Source: an uncultured Lachnoanaerobaculum sp.
GTDB lineage: Bacteria; Bacillota; Clostridia; Lachnospirales; Lachnospiraceae
Assembly (NCBI GenBank): GCA_916720285.1
Contig: CAKAQP010000048.1
Location: 1-13,297, forward strand
DNA length: 13,297 bases
Direction: 5' to 3'
Part shown: in pieces, positions 6,356-13,297 of the stretch
Position numbering within the stretch: position 1 is the first letter of the stretch
Layout: each line of letters starts with the position of its first letter
Position numbers and translations under genes: made by a program
Notes under the pieces: generated by a model
The model's database searches: none
Seen by the model: only the letters and a program-made list of their open reading frames with translations
What the model was told of the DNA's origin: nothing

Positions 6356-6618
6356 ATGCACGTCTTGCTTCGAATGCCATTCACAAGCGTTACAAGAGCA
6401 GTTAGCTCTGCGGCGGCTATCTCACGGCACATGAAAGGTCTTCCTTAGTGCTGCTACATTCCTGTCCTGACACGGTTCGAAAGTTTCCATTGCGTGGGGA
6501 CCCCCACTTCAACACCACTTACTCCAGACTGCCAAGCAAATGAACACCCTAGGCAAGACATCACCCCTACTAAAGCGGATTGTAGGTACAGGACACCGCT
6601 ATCTTCCCGGCTGTGCAT
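6356..6618 (-). ncRNA. ffs: Signal recognition particle RNA, large Gram-positive type
   Basis: This is the RNA scaffold of the SRP (scRNA in Bacillus), which with Ffh targets ribosomes making membrane and secreted proteins. I recognise it by close agreement with the remembered B. subtilis scRNA. In order these are CCTGTACCTACAATCCGCT and GTAAGTGGTGTTGA of the Alu-like domain, then GAACCGTGTCAGGACAGGAA and TGTAGCAGCAC of helix 8, then CTTTCATGTGCCG and GAGCTAACTGCT. Helix 8 keeps the Ffh-binding CAGG/AGCAG internal loop (6466-6470 and 6451-6455) and a GGAA tetraloop (6459-6462). The proposed ends are complementary: 5' ATGCAC (6618-6613) pairs with 3' GTGCAT (6361-6356), giving about 263 nt, close to the usual 270. 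Local GC content is above the surrounding spacer. A strong promoter precedes it and a terminator follows. Exact ends are inferred. Confidence 0.95.
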
Positions 6619-6623
6619 TAACA

Positions 6624-6653
6624 AGTATACTTGCAATGATCTATATTTGTCAA
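6624..6653 (-). promoter_or_regulatory. Promoter of the SRP RNA gene
   Basis: On the minus strand a perfect -35 TTGACA (6653-6648) and a TATACT -10 (6629-6624) are 18 nt apart. Initiation about 7 nt downstream coincides with the predicted 5' end of the RNA at 6617-6618. The -35 begins only 14 nt after the mfd stop codon. Confidence 0.88.
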
Positions 6654-6667
6654 ATGATTTTTATGTG

Positions 6668-9600
6668 CTAAAACAATTGCTCTTTCATCCTTTCAAGCAA
6701 ACTTATAGCAAATTCCATCCTGTCCTCGGTTGAGATTTTCTCCTTATCCCTGTACTCCCAGTTCAATACCTTATCATATTTTACAGACAAATTCTTTCCG
6801 AAAGACTTTAAGAAAGCATCCAGGTTATCCATTTTTATATCCTTATTTTCTCTCATTGTCCACTTTATCTGCAATTTGTTCACAATAATATCTGTTATAA
6901 ACATACTGCTTGCCAGAGCCTTTATTCTTGCAACATACAAAAGATTGGCCACAGACTTCGGCATCTCACCGAATCTGTCTATAAGCTCATCCTGCATATC
7001 AAGGAAATCCTCCTCGGTTTTTACCAATGCTATCTTTTTATATATCTCAAGCTTCGTCTCTTCATTTGAAATATAGCTGCTTGGAATATAGGCACTGCTG
7101 TCTATCTCCACACTTGCCTCCACTTCCTCTTCCACAGGCTTTCCTGTCTTTAAAGCTCTGACTGCAGTGTTTAAAAGTTTCACATACAGGTCATATCCCA
7201 CCTCTTCCATATGACCATGCTGTGTAACACCAAGAACGTTTCCGGCTCCTCTTATCTCAAGATCTCTCATCGCAATCTTTATTCCGGAACCGAGTTCCGT
7301 AAACTCTCTTATTGCCTTAAGTCTCTTTGAAGCTTCCTCGGACAAAAGTTTATTTCTCGTATACATAAGGAAGGCATAGGCACTTCTTTTGCTTCTTCCG
7401 ACTCTACCTCTAAGCTGATAAAGCTGTGAGAGTCCGAGTCTGTCCGCATCATGAACGATTATGGTATTGGCATTCGGAACATCAAGGCCTGTCTCCACTA
7501 TGGTTGTGGTTACCAATACATCGACATCACCATTGATAAAATCGACCATTCTTTCTTCCAAATGTCTCTCATCCATTCTTCCATGCACATATTCCACATT
7601 TATATCAGGTAAGAGTGCTCTGACATGTGCGGTAACTTCTTCTATATTGTTGACTCTGTTATACAGATAGTACACCTGACCGCCTCTGGCAACCTCTCTT
7701 CTGATAGCCTCTTTAACCGTCTCATCATGATACTCCATTACATAGGTCTGTATAGGCTTTCTGTCAACAGGCGGCTCTTCCAATACCGACAAATCTCTGA
7801 TACCTGAAAGTGACATATGAAGAGTTCTGGGTATAGGTGTTGCGGTAAGCGTAAGCACATTTACATTCTCACAAAGCTGCTTTAATTTCTCCTTATGCCT
7901 TACACCGAATCTTTGCTCCTCATCCACTATCACAAGTCCGAGTTTTTTAGGTACTACATCCTTTGATAAAAGTCTGTGTGTTCCTATCACTATATCCACA
8001 AGACCTTTTTCCAGATCACTGACAGTCTGATTCTGCTCTTTCTTTGTATTAAATCTTGAAAGCAAACCTATTTTTACAGGAAAATCCTTCATTCTCTGAA
8101 CAAATGTATTATAATGCTGTCTTGCAAGAATAGTTGTCGGAACAAGGTAAAGTACCTGATATCCTTCCTGTATTACCTTAAATGCAATTCTTAAGGCAAT
8201 CTCGGTCTTACCATATCCCACATCTCCGCATATCAGACGATCCATTATCTTTCCACTCTCCAAATCTCTCTTGGCATCCTCTATAGCTTTTATCTGATCA
8301 TATGTCTCCTCATACTCAAACATTTCTTCAAACTCTCTTTGCCAAAGAGTATCCTCGCCGTAAAATACTCCCTGTCCTTTAAGTCTGGCGGCATAGAGTT
8401 CCACAAGCTCTTTAGCCATCTCTTCGACTTCCGTCTTTACTCTTGATTTGGTCTTGCTCCACTCCACTCCGCCAAGCTTATTGAGTTTAGGCTTTTTTAT
8501 TTCTCCACTGCCGTATTTTTGTATTCTGTTAAGCTTTGAAACCGGTACAAAGCAGTTGTCACCACCCTGATATTCGATCTTTACATAGTCCTTAATTACA
8601 TCGTCTCTTTCTATCTTTTCTATACCTTTATAGATTCCAAGACCATGATCTTCATGTACTATATAATCACCAATATGCAGCTCACTTAATGAAGTTACTC
8701 TGTCACCCTCATATTCTTTTTCTCTTCTCTTTTTCTTCTTAGGAGTTTTAAAAATATCCGTTTCCGAGATCAAAGCAAAGTTGATTGCCGGATATTCAAA
8801 GCCGGAGTGAATATTCCCAACAAATATTGCAATCTGCCCCGGAGCGATACTTACATCTTTTTCCCCTTCCGAAAAGAAAGCATCCAAGGAATAATCATTT
8901 CTAAAACTGTCCGCAAGTCTCTTTGCTCTGGTCTTTGATGCACAAACAAGAGCAACTCTGGTTTTGTCAGACCTGTACTTTTTCAAATCATCCACAAGAT
9001 TTGTAAAATCTTCATGATATACTCCGCTCATTCTTGAAAACACCGAGTACATTGCTTTGATTTCCAATTCCTTTATTCTGTTATCAAGCCCTGTAAGTGC
9101 AATACTCGGTGCTTTATTTAAACTGTAAAAAACCTCATCCGCTCCGAATATATCTGGAATATCCTCTTTTTTGTACTGCCCCGATTCTATTCTTCCAGCT
9201 GCACTTTGATTATATTCATTTTCCGTTCTTCTTGCCTTGTCCATGGTTCTTGCAGGCTCATCAATATATATAAGGGTATTTTTATAATCAAAATATCTTA
9301 AAAATGACTGTTCACCGCCAAGTACCTTTTCCCTTGCGGGATAAATATTTACATATTCAAGCTCATCTATTGATCTTTGACTGGCGGGATCGAAGCTTTT
9401 CATAGCATCTATTTCATCATCCCAAAGTTCTATTCTTACAGGATATTCTTCAGTAAGTGGGAAAATATCTATTATTCCACCTCTTATGGAAAACTGCCCG
9501 GGATTGCTTGTTTCAAAGCTTCTCTCATAACCTATATCTGTCAGCTTTTTTGATATCTCTTCTATATCGATAATATCTTCTTTTTTTATCTCCAAAGTGG

Positions 9601-10006
9601 TTTCACAAAACTTTTGATAATCTTCAAGTTTATCCATAAGAGCGTCCACAGTTGTTACTATAACTCCGCTCTTATCTTCTCTTAAATGTTTCCAGACTTC
9701 CACTCTTTTTGCTGTTATCTGTGAAGATCTTATATCCGCCGTAAAAAACAAAAGATCCCTTGCCGGATACAGATAAACCTCGTCCAAAAAGCAGCCTATA
9801 TCTTCATATAGCCTGCCAGCATTATCCTCATCATATGATATAACAAGTTTCCAAGCCTTTTCTTCTTTCATAAGCTCGGAAATCAGATGTGCTTTTCCCG
9901 GCTCGGACATATCACTGACCTGCACCGGGAATTTTTCTTTTTTTATACTTTCTTCTAAAGATTCAAAATCCGCTAATCTTTTTAAGGGATTTTCAAATAA
10001 ACTCAT
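6668..10006 (-). CDS. mfd: Transcription-repair coupling factor Mfd
   Basis: Mfd is a DNA translocase that removes RNA polymerase stalled at lesions and recruits UvrA for nucleotide excision repair. The 1112 residues are slightly short of the usual 1150-1180 but the architecture is complete. There is an N-terminal UvrB-like region (about 1-230) including NPGQFSIRGGIIDIFP (168-183), a middle segment ending in a basic stretch (421-435), and the CarD-like polymerase-interaction domain starting GDYIVHEDHGLGIYKG (446-461). The motor follows, with Walker A GDVGYGKTE (594-602), DEEQRFG (695-701), TATPIPRTL (721-729), TTTIVETGLDVP (833-844) and QLRGRVGRS (864-872), then the RecG-like translocation segment (about 900-925) and the C-terminal domain 7. 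TAAGGA precedes the ATG, which lies 8 nt after pth, the classic Firmicutes pth-mfd order. Confidence 0.98.
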   Translation of the reverse strand: MSLFENPLKRLADFESLEESIKKEKFPVQVSDMSEPGKAHLISELMKEEKAWKLVISYDEDNAGRLYEDIGCFLDEVYLYPARDLLFFTADIRSSQITAKRVEVWKHLREDKSGVIVTTVDALMDKLEDYQKFCETTLEIKKEDIIDIEEISKKLTDIGYERSFETSNPGQFSIRGGIIDIFPLTEEYPVRIELWDDEIDAMKSFDPASQRSIDELEYVNIYPAREKVLGGEQSFLRYFDYKNTLIYIDEPARTMDKARRTENEYNQSAAGRIESGQYKKEDIPDIFGADEVFYSLNKAPSIALTGLDNRIKELEIKAMYSVFSRMSGVYHEDFTNLVDDLKKYRSDKTRVALVCASKTRAKRLADSFRNDYSLDAFFSEGEKDVSIAPGQIAIFVGNIHSGFEYPAINFALISETDIFKTPKKKKRREKEYEGDRVTSLSELHIGDYIVHEDHGLGIYKGIEKIERDDVIKDYVKIEYQGGDNCFVPVSKLNRIQKYGSGEIKKPKLNKLGGVEWSKTKSRVKTEVEEMAKELVELYAARLKGQGVFYGEDTLWQREFEEMFEYEETYDQIKAIEDAKRDLESGKIMDRLICGDVGYGKTEIALRIAFKVIQEGYQVLYLVPTTILARQHYNTFVQRMKDFPVKIGLLSRFNTKKEQNQTVSDLEKGLVDIVIGTHRLLSKDVVPKKLGLVIVDEEQRFGVRHKEKLKQLCENVNVLTLTATPIPRTLHMSLSGIRDLSVLEEPPVDRKPIQTYVMEYHDETVKEAIRREVARGGQVYYLYNRVNNIEEVTAHVRALLPDINVEYVHGRMDERHLEERMVDFINGDVDVLVTTTIVETGLDVPNANTIIVHDADRLGLSQLYQLRGRVGRSKRSAYAFLMYTRNKLLSEEASKRLKAIREFTELGSGIKIAMRDLEIRGAGNVLGVTQHGHMEEVGYDLYVKLLNTAVRALKTGKPVEEEVEASVEIDSSAYIPSSYISNEETKLEIYKKIALVKTEEDFLDMQDELIDRFGEMPKSVANLLYVARIKALASSMFITDIIVNKLQIKWTMRENKDIKMDNLDAFLKSFGKNLSVKYDKVLNWEYRDKEKISTEDRMEFAISLLERMKEQLF

Positions 10007-10014
10007 ATTATTCC

Positions 10015-10587
10015 TTACTTTGTCTTTTTGGTATTGTATCTGTTCATTGCAGTGTCGTACTGACCGTCCACCATAAGCTTTATCGCCTCTATGGCATCAG
10101 ATGCCGCCTCATCAAGCAGTTTCTTGTCTGTATCGCCAAATCTGCCCAGTACATGATCTGCCAGATCCATCTTCGCCGGCTTTTCACCCACTCCCACCTT
10201 AACTCTCGGAAAATCTGATGTTCCCATATGTGCAATCAATGACTTGATACCATTGTGACCGCCTGCACTACCCTTTAATCTGATACGCAAATTTCCCGGT
10301 TCCAAGTTTATATCATCATAAACCACTATTACATCTGTAGCTTCTATCTTAAAATAATCCATAAAGGCTCTCACAGATTCTCCGCTATTGTTCATATAAG
10401 TCTGCGGCTCCAAAATAATTGCCTTTTCATTCCCTATTCTGACCTTTGCAAAAAGTCCCTTATATTTTCTTTCGGATATATCCTCGCCAAGCTCATATGC
10501 AAGTTTTTCCACAACATAAAAACCCGCATTATGTCTGGTATTTACATACTCTCTTCCGGGATTACCCAAACCAACTATTAACTTCAT
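10015..10587 (-). CDS. pth: Peptidyl-tRNA hydrolase
   Basis: Pth cleaves peptidyl-tRNAs that drop off ribosomes and so recycles tRNA; it is essential in most bacteria. From the ATG at 10587 the protein has 190 residues, the usual family length. It opens with the conserved KLIVGLGNPGREY...TRHNAGF, containing catalytic His at about residue 20. It continues with the PQTYMNNSGESV segment, VVYDDINLEPGNLRIRLKGSAGGHNGIKS (Asp and His of the active site) and FPRVKVGVG. An in-frame ATG at 10644 would add 19 residues (ALLGILNSLFDKDRKESK plus Met) and place the start only 7 nt after the GH32 stop. I prefer the inner start on family length and because a purine-rich GAAAG lies ahead of it, whereas the outer ATG has no Shine-Dalgarno at all. 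Neither is strong. mfd follows 8 nt after the stop. Confidence 0.93.
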   Translation of the reverse strand: MKLIVGLGNPGREYVNTRHNAGFYVVEKLAYELGEDISERKYKGLFAKVRIGNEKAIILEPQTYMNNSGESVRAFMDYFKIEATDVIVVYDDINLEPGNLRIRLKGSAGGHNGIKSLIAHMGTSDFPRVKVGVGEKPAKMDLADHVLGRFGDTDKKLLDEAASDAIEAIKLMVDGQYDTAMNRYNTKKTK

Positions 10588-10651
10588 TTTACTTTCTTTT
10601 CTATCTTTATCAAATAAACTATTTAATATACCAAGTAATGCCATTGTAAAA

Positions 10652-11989
10652 TTATATAGCCGGGCTATATAGCTTTCCTCTTATATTTCCGGATACCTTT
10701 ATCTCTTTATATTCTACCGGATACATTCTTGTAGACATCACCTGTTTACCGTCATTTACAAATATTTCCACAGAACTTGCATCAATCATAAGTCTTAGAT
10801 TTTCTATACTCTTGGTTCTTAAAAATCTTTTTTCTCTACCATATCCGTTTGCAATAAATGAAAGCTCCAAATCCCCTCTGCCTGCATCAAAATCAAGCTT
10901 TAAAGTATCAAATATCTCTATCTCAAACTTATCGCCGAAGTTTTGAAGTTCCAAATCAAATGCTCTCTTATCATCCAAAACCTGATAGGAAGTATTTTCT
11001 TCGTCATACTCAAACAGCTCTTTTCTTAAGTGTTCAAATTCTTTAACAGGCTTCATATACAATGTATTATTGGCAAAGTCAAGCTCTCTGAATACACTCA
11101 TACAATGCTGATATCCGTATTCTATAGTGGGATTTGTATAGCTTGCATCAGGCATACCCATCCATCCAAGCAGCAGTCTTCTTCCGTCATGTACAAATGT
11201 CTGTGGTGCGTAAAAGTCAAATCCGAAGTCAGCTTCCTTATACTCTGTTATAAAACCGTTGGTCCTAAAATCCCCTTCTATAATAAAGTATCCGCAGGAG
11301 TAAATATTTTGGAATTCATACTTTCCTCCTTCAAGTCCCTGTGGACATGCCATCAAGATCCATTGTCCGTTTATCTCAAAAAGGTCCGGACATTCCCACA
11401 TATATCCGATTCTTGCCATGGTCTCAAATGTACGGATATGCTTCCAGTTATCCAAATCTTCAGACTCAAAAACCAGCACTTCTCCCTTATCTTCCATAGT
11501 ACTGGCACCGATTACCATGTAGTATTTGCCCTCATATTCAAATACCTTCGGATCTCTTACATGGCAGGACAGTCCTTCCGGGTAGTCCTTATTATACATA
11601 ACTACCTTACCCGAATCCGCATTTATCCCGTCCTTACTTGTTACATGAACGGTATTATTCTCTCTACCCTCGTATATATAGTCAAAGTCTCCATCTTTTT
11701 TTACATTTCCTGTATAGAAGATATGCATGATATCATCCTTTATAATTGCCGAACCTGAGTATGCACCGTTTTTATTATAGTCATACTCAGGTGAAAGGAA
11801 TATAGGTGCTTCCTCCCAATTGATAAGATCCTTTGACTTTAGATGTGCCCAGTATTTATTACCACCTGTCGGCTCATATGCATACTGATAAAACACATGA
11901 TAATATCCTTTAAAAAAGCAAAGCCCGTTAGGATCGTTCAGCCATCCGCTCTTTGGTTCTATATGATATTTTTGTCTCCAATTATTCAT
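10652..11989 (-). CDS. Glycoside hydrolase family 32 beta-fructosidase (sucrose-6-phosphate hydrolase/invertase type)
   Basis: GH32 enzymes release fructose from sucrose, sucrose-6-phosphate or fructans. The 445 residues contain the three catalytic blocks of the five-bladed propeller: WLNDPNG (16-22, nucleophile Asp19), RDP (145-147, transition-state Asp146) and ECPD (199-202, acid/base Glu199), plus the FYTGN blade motif (91-95). A C-terminal beta-sandwich domain follows (about 340-445), including LMIDASSVEIFVNDG. No signal peptide or wall anchor is present, so it should act in the cytoplasm on imported sugar. This fits a ScrB-like role, but no sucrose PTS, ABC transporter, fructokinase or LacI regulator is beside it, so the substrate is open. 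AGGA lies 7 nt before the ATG, 12 nt after the TelA stop. It appears co-transcribed with the telA-like gene and pth. Confidence 0.93.
   Translation of the reverse strand: MNNWRQKYHIEPKSGWLNDPNGLCFFKGYYHVFYQYAYEPTGGNKYWAHLKSKDLINWEEAPIFLSPEYDYNKNGAYSGSAIIKDDIMHIFYTGNVKKDGDFDYIYEGRENNTVHVTSKDGINADSGKVVMYNKDYPEGLSCHVRDPKVFEYEGKYYMVIGASTMEDKGEVLVFESEDLDNWKHIRTFETMARIGYMWECPDLFEINGQWILMACPQGLEGGKYEFQNIYSCGYFIIEGDFRTNGFITEYKEADFGFDFYAPQTFVHDGRRLLLGWMGMPDASYTNPTIEYGYQHCMSVFRELDFANNTLYMKPVKEFEHLRKELFEYDEENTSYQVLDDKRAFDLELQNFGDKFEIEIFDTLKLDFDAGRGDLELSFIANGYGREKRFLRTKSIENLRLMIDASSVEIFVNDGKQVMSTRMYPVEYKEIKVSGNIRGKLYSPAI
10653..10671 (-). repeat. 19-nt perfect palindrome over the GH32 stop codon
   Basis: TATATAGCC and GGCTATATA (9-bp arms, one central base) cover the last codons and most of the stop codon of the GH32 gene. 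In RNA this gives an 8-bp stem with a CCG loop, followed by ATTTTAC. It is too short of U to be a strong terminator but could attenuate transcription or protect the 3' end. The same stretch also contains a TATAAT hexamer without a matching -35. Confidence 0.5.
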
Positions 11990-12001
11990 TTTATTTCCTA
12001 T

Positions 12002-13195
12002 CTATTGATTATCACTTACCTGTCTGTTACTGATTTCAAGAAGCTTACTTCTCATTTCATTTTCTATATTTCTTAACTCGGCTTCCGCTTCTTTTCTTTT
12101 CTTTCTACCCTCATCCTGTATCTTTATAACTTCATCAAATGTGGATATAAGAGTTTTATTTGTGCTCTTTAATGTCTCAATATCTATTATTCCACGCTCG
12201 GATTCCTTGGCTGTTTCTATGGTAGCGGCCTTTAAGCTTTCGGCATTTTTCTTTAAAAGCTCATTTGTCATATCCGACACAGCCTTTTGCGCCTTTGCGG
12301 CATCTGTGGAATGCTTTAGTCCTATAGCTATTACCATCTGATTTTTCCAAAGCGGAATGGTGTTTACAATGGTTGACTGTATCTTATCGGACATCATGGA
12401 ATCATTGTTTTGAATGAGTCTTATCTGTGGTGCCATCTGTAATGATACCGTCTTTGTAAGTTCCAAATCATGTATCTTCTTTTCAAAGCGGTTTATCATC
12501 TGTGAAAAGTCTTTAGCCTTTTGTGTGTCCTCAGGCAGTCCGCTTTCATCAGCTTTTTTTATAAGTTCAGGCAGTTCTACATTGTTTGCTCTTTCAAGTC
12601 TTTTTTTACCTGCCATAATATACATTGACAATTCCTTGTAGTAGTTCATATTGAGCTCATACATCTTATCAAGCATCAGTACATCCTTCATCAAAGTTAC
12701 CTGATGATCCTCTAAAGCCTTTGAAATATTATTGACATTTACTTCCACCTTGTCATACTTCGCCTTAATATTTGCAAGCTTATTTCCGCTCTTTTTGAAA
12801 AATCCGAAAAATCCCTTGTCCTCTTCATCAATTTCCAAAGAACGTATCTCACCCACCACTCCGGCAAGCATATCGCCTATCTCACCAAGATCCTTGGTCT
12901 TAACTCTTTCAAGAGCATTCTCAGAAAATTCGGCAATCTTTTTTTGACTTCCAACGCCATATGTAAGTACAGCCTGTGAATTGTTTATATCTATTTTAGA
13001 AGAAAACTCCTCTACAAGTCTTTCTTCTTCAGGTGACAGTTTTATCTGAGGTGTACTCTCAGGCTTTGCAGCCTCCACTACAACAGTTTCAGGTGCCTTC
13101 TCCTCAATATTGAAGGTCAGACTTGGACCTTCCTTTAACATATCATCCAGTGAATCCATATTTATTTCATTGTTCTTTAATTCATTATCATTCAT
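12002..13195 (-). CDS. TelA/KlaA-family protein (toxic anion resistance family, YaaN-like)
   Basis: A member of the PF05816 family, named after tellurite-resistance genes on plasmids but widespread in Firmicutes chromosomes, where its role is poorly known. From the ATG at 13195 it has 397 residues: a disordered acidic N-terminus (1-60), then a long helical body with DKGFFGFFKKSGNKLANIKAKYDKV (127-150) and LMLDKMYELNMNYYKELSMYIMAGKKRLE (173-201), typical of the family. QMAPQIRLIQNN and PLWKNQMVIAIGLKH follow. The end is probably coiled coil. There is no membrane segment. I chose this start because GAGAGGTGA lies just upstream. An in-frame ATG 33 nt earlier lies inside the preceding gene and lacks a ribosome site. 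The upstream gene looks like XpaC, the same pairing as xpaC-yaaN in B. subtilis. Resistance to tellurite is a family label, not evidence of function here. Confidence 0.9.
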   Translation of the reverse strand: MNDNELKNNEINMDSLDDMLKEGPSLTFNIEEKAPETVVVEAAKPESTPQIKLSPEEERLVEEFSSKIDINNSQAVLTYGVGSQKKIAEFSENALERVKTKDLGEIGDMLAGVVGEIRSLEIDEEDKGFFGFFKKSGNKLANIKAKYDKVEVNVNNISKALEDHQVTLMKDVLMLDKMYELNMNYYKELSMYIMAGKKRLERANNVELPELIKKADESGLPEDTQKAKDFSQMINRFEKKIHDLELTKTVSLQMAPQIRLIQNNDSMMSDKIQSTIVNTIPLWKNQMVIAIGLKHSTDAAKAQKAVSDMTNELLKKNAESLKAATIETAKESERGIIDIETLKSTNKTLISTFDEVIKIQDEGRKKRKEAEAELRNIENEMRSKLLEISNRQVSDNQ

Positions 13196-13199
13196 AGTC

Positions 13200-13297
13200 T
13201 CACCTCTCATCCTCTTCCATTCCGCCACCTATCAGTCCTTCTTTTGCAAGCATAACTTTTAATAATGCCGCATCGGTGTCCGCATCAAATGCGGTAT
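13200..13297 (-). CDS. XpaC-like protein, C-terminal fragment
   Basis: Only the last 31 residues and the TGA stop are in the window; the rest lies beyond the right edge. The reading frame ends FDADTDAALLKVMLAKEGLI plus a short GGGMEEDER tail. An Asp-rich stretch followed by a leucine-rich helix and KEGLI is what I recall at the end of the XpaC family (5-bromo-4-chloroindolyl phosphate hydrolysis protein, PF10112), and XpaC genes commonly precede TelA-family genes. The stop is 4 nt before the TelA ATG, and the TelA ribosome site (GAGAGGTGA) lies over the end of this gene, so the two are probably translated together. The short fragment keeps this call moderate; that it is coding is more certain than its family. 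Confidence 0.6.
   Translation of the reverse strand, partial: TAFDADTDAALLKVMLAKEGLIGGGMEEDER

Noticed and set aside
6454..6733. Small open frames on both strands between mfd and pfkA (6454-6636 minus, 6494-6733 plus)
   Set aside because: They lie within the SRP RNA gene and its promoter, have no ribosome site and encode low-complexity or unrelated peptides; the RNA explains the sequence.
11030..11758. A 242-codon plus-strand open frame antisense to the GH32 gene
   Set aside because: The sense frame carries all three GH32 catalytic motifs. The antisense product has no recognisable domain, and long antisense frames arise easily opposite this codon usage.
13196..13228. Eleven-residue N-terminal extension of the TelA-family gene to the ATG at 13228
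   Set aside because: The extension overlaps the preceding gene in another frame and lacks a ribosome site, while the ATG at 13195 has GAGAGGTGA directly upstream.
1..13297. Mobile elements, CRISPR repeats, tRNA genes, toxin-antitoxin or defence genes
   Set aside because: I looked on both strands and saw no transposase or integrase motifs, spaced direct repeats, tRNA-like cloverleafs or defence-family motifs; all sizeable frames belong to the genes listed.

Overview
The window is about 13.3 kb of AT-rich DNA from a low-GC Gram-positive bacterium, most likely a clostridial Lachnospiraceae-type organism. The reasons are strong AGGAGG-type ribosome sites, sigma-A promoters, a Gram-positive LexA box at recA, a long Bacillus/Clostridium-type SRP RNA, and protein variants (a PfkA with TIDLD, a small protein resembling DUF6145) that I associate with that family. 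The genus cannot be fixed from the sequence. Every gene lies on the minus strand, so reading in the direction of transcription goes from high to low coordinates.

Layout in transcription order: the tail of an XpaC-like protein (13297-13200), a TelA/KlaA-family protein (13195-12002), a GH32 beta-fructosidase (11989-10652), peptidyl-tRNA hydrolase pth (start 10587 or 10644, end 10015) and transcription-repair coupling factor mfd (10006-6668). These are closely packed and look like one transcription unit. Next comes a free-standing SRP RNA gene (about 6618-6356) with its own promoter and a long intrinsic terminator. A second packed unit follows: pfkA, a small unknown protein, a GtrA-family membrane protein and dusB (6141-3420), with TAATATG or TAATG junctions. 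Then comes a polyprenyl-phosphate sugar-phosphate transferase with its own promoter and terminator (3331-1967), and finally the SOS-type recA-recX pair (1754 to 1), with recX running off the window edge.

Most of this is core chromosome: DNA repair (recA, recX, mfd), translation (pth, dusB), protein targeting (SRP RNA) and glycolysis (pfkA). Cell-envelope genes (sugar transferase, GtrA) and one sucrose/fructan enzyme are interspersed. I see no mobile element, CRISPR array, toxin-antitoxin pair, phage gene or tRNA.

I do not see an obviously new defence or biosynthetic system. The observations most worth a second look are the small unknown protein coupled to pfkA, two active-site substitutions in PfkA, the strand-specific SRP RNA terminator, the isolated GH32 gene inside a housekeeping operon, and the recA control region.
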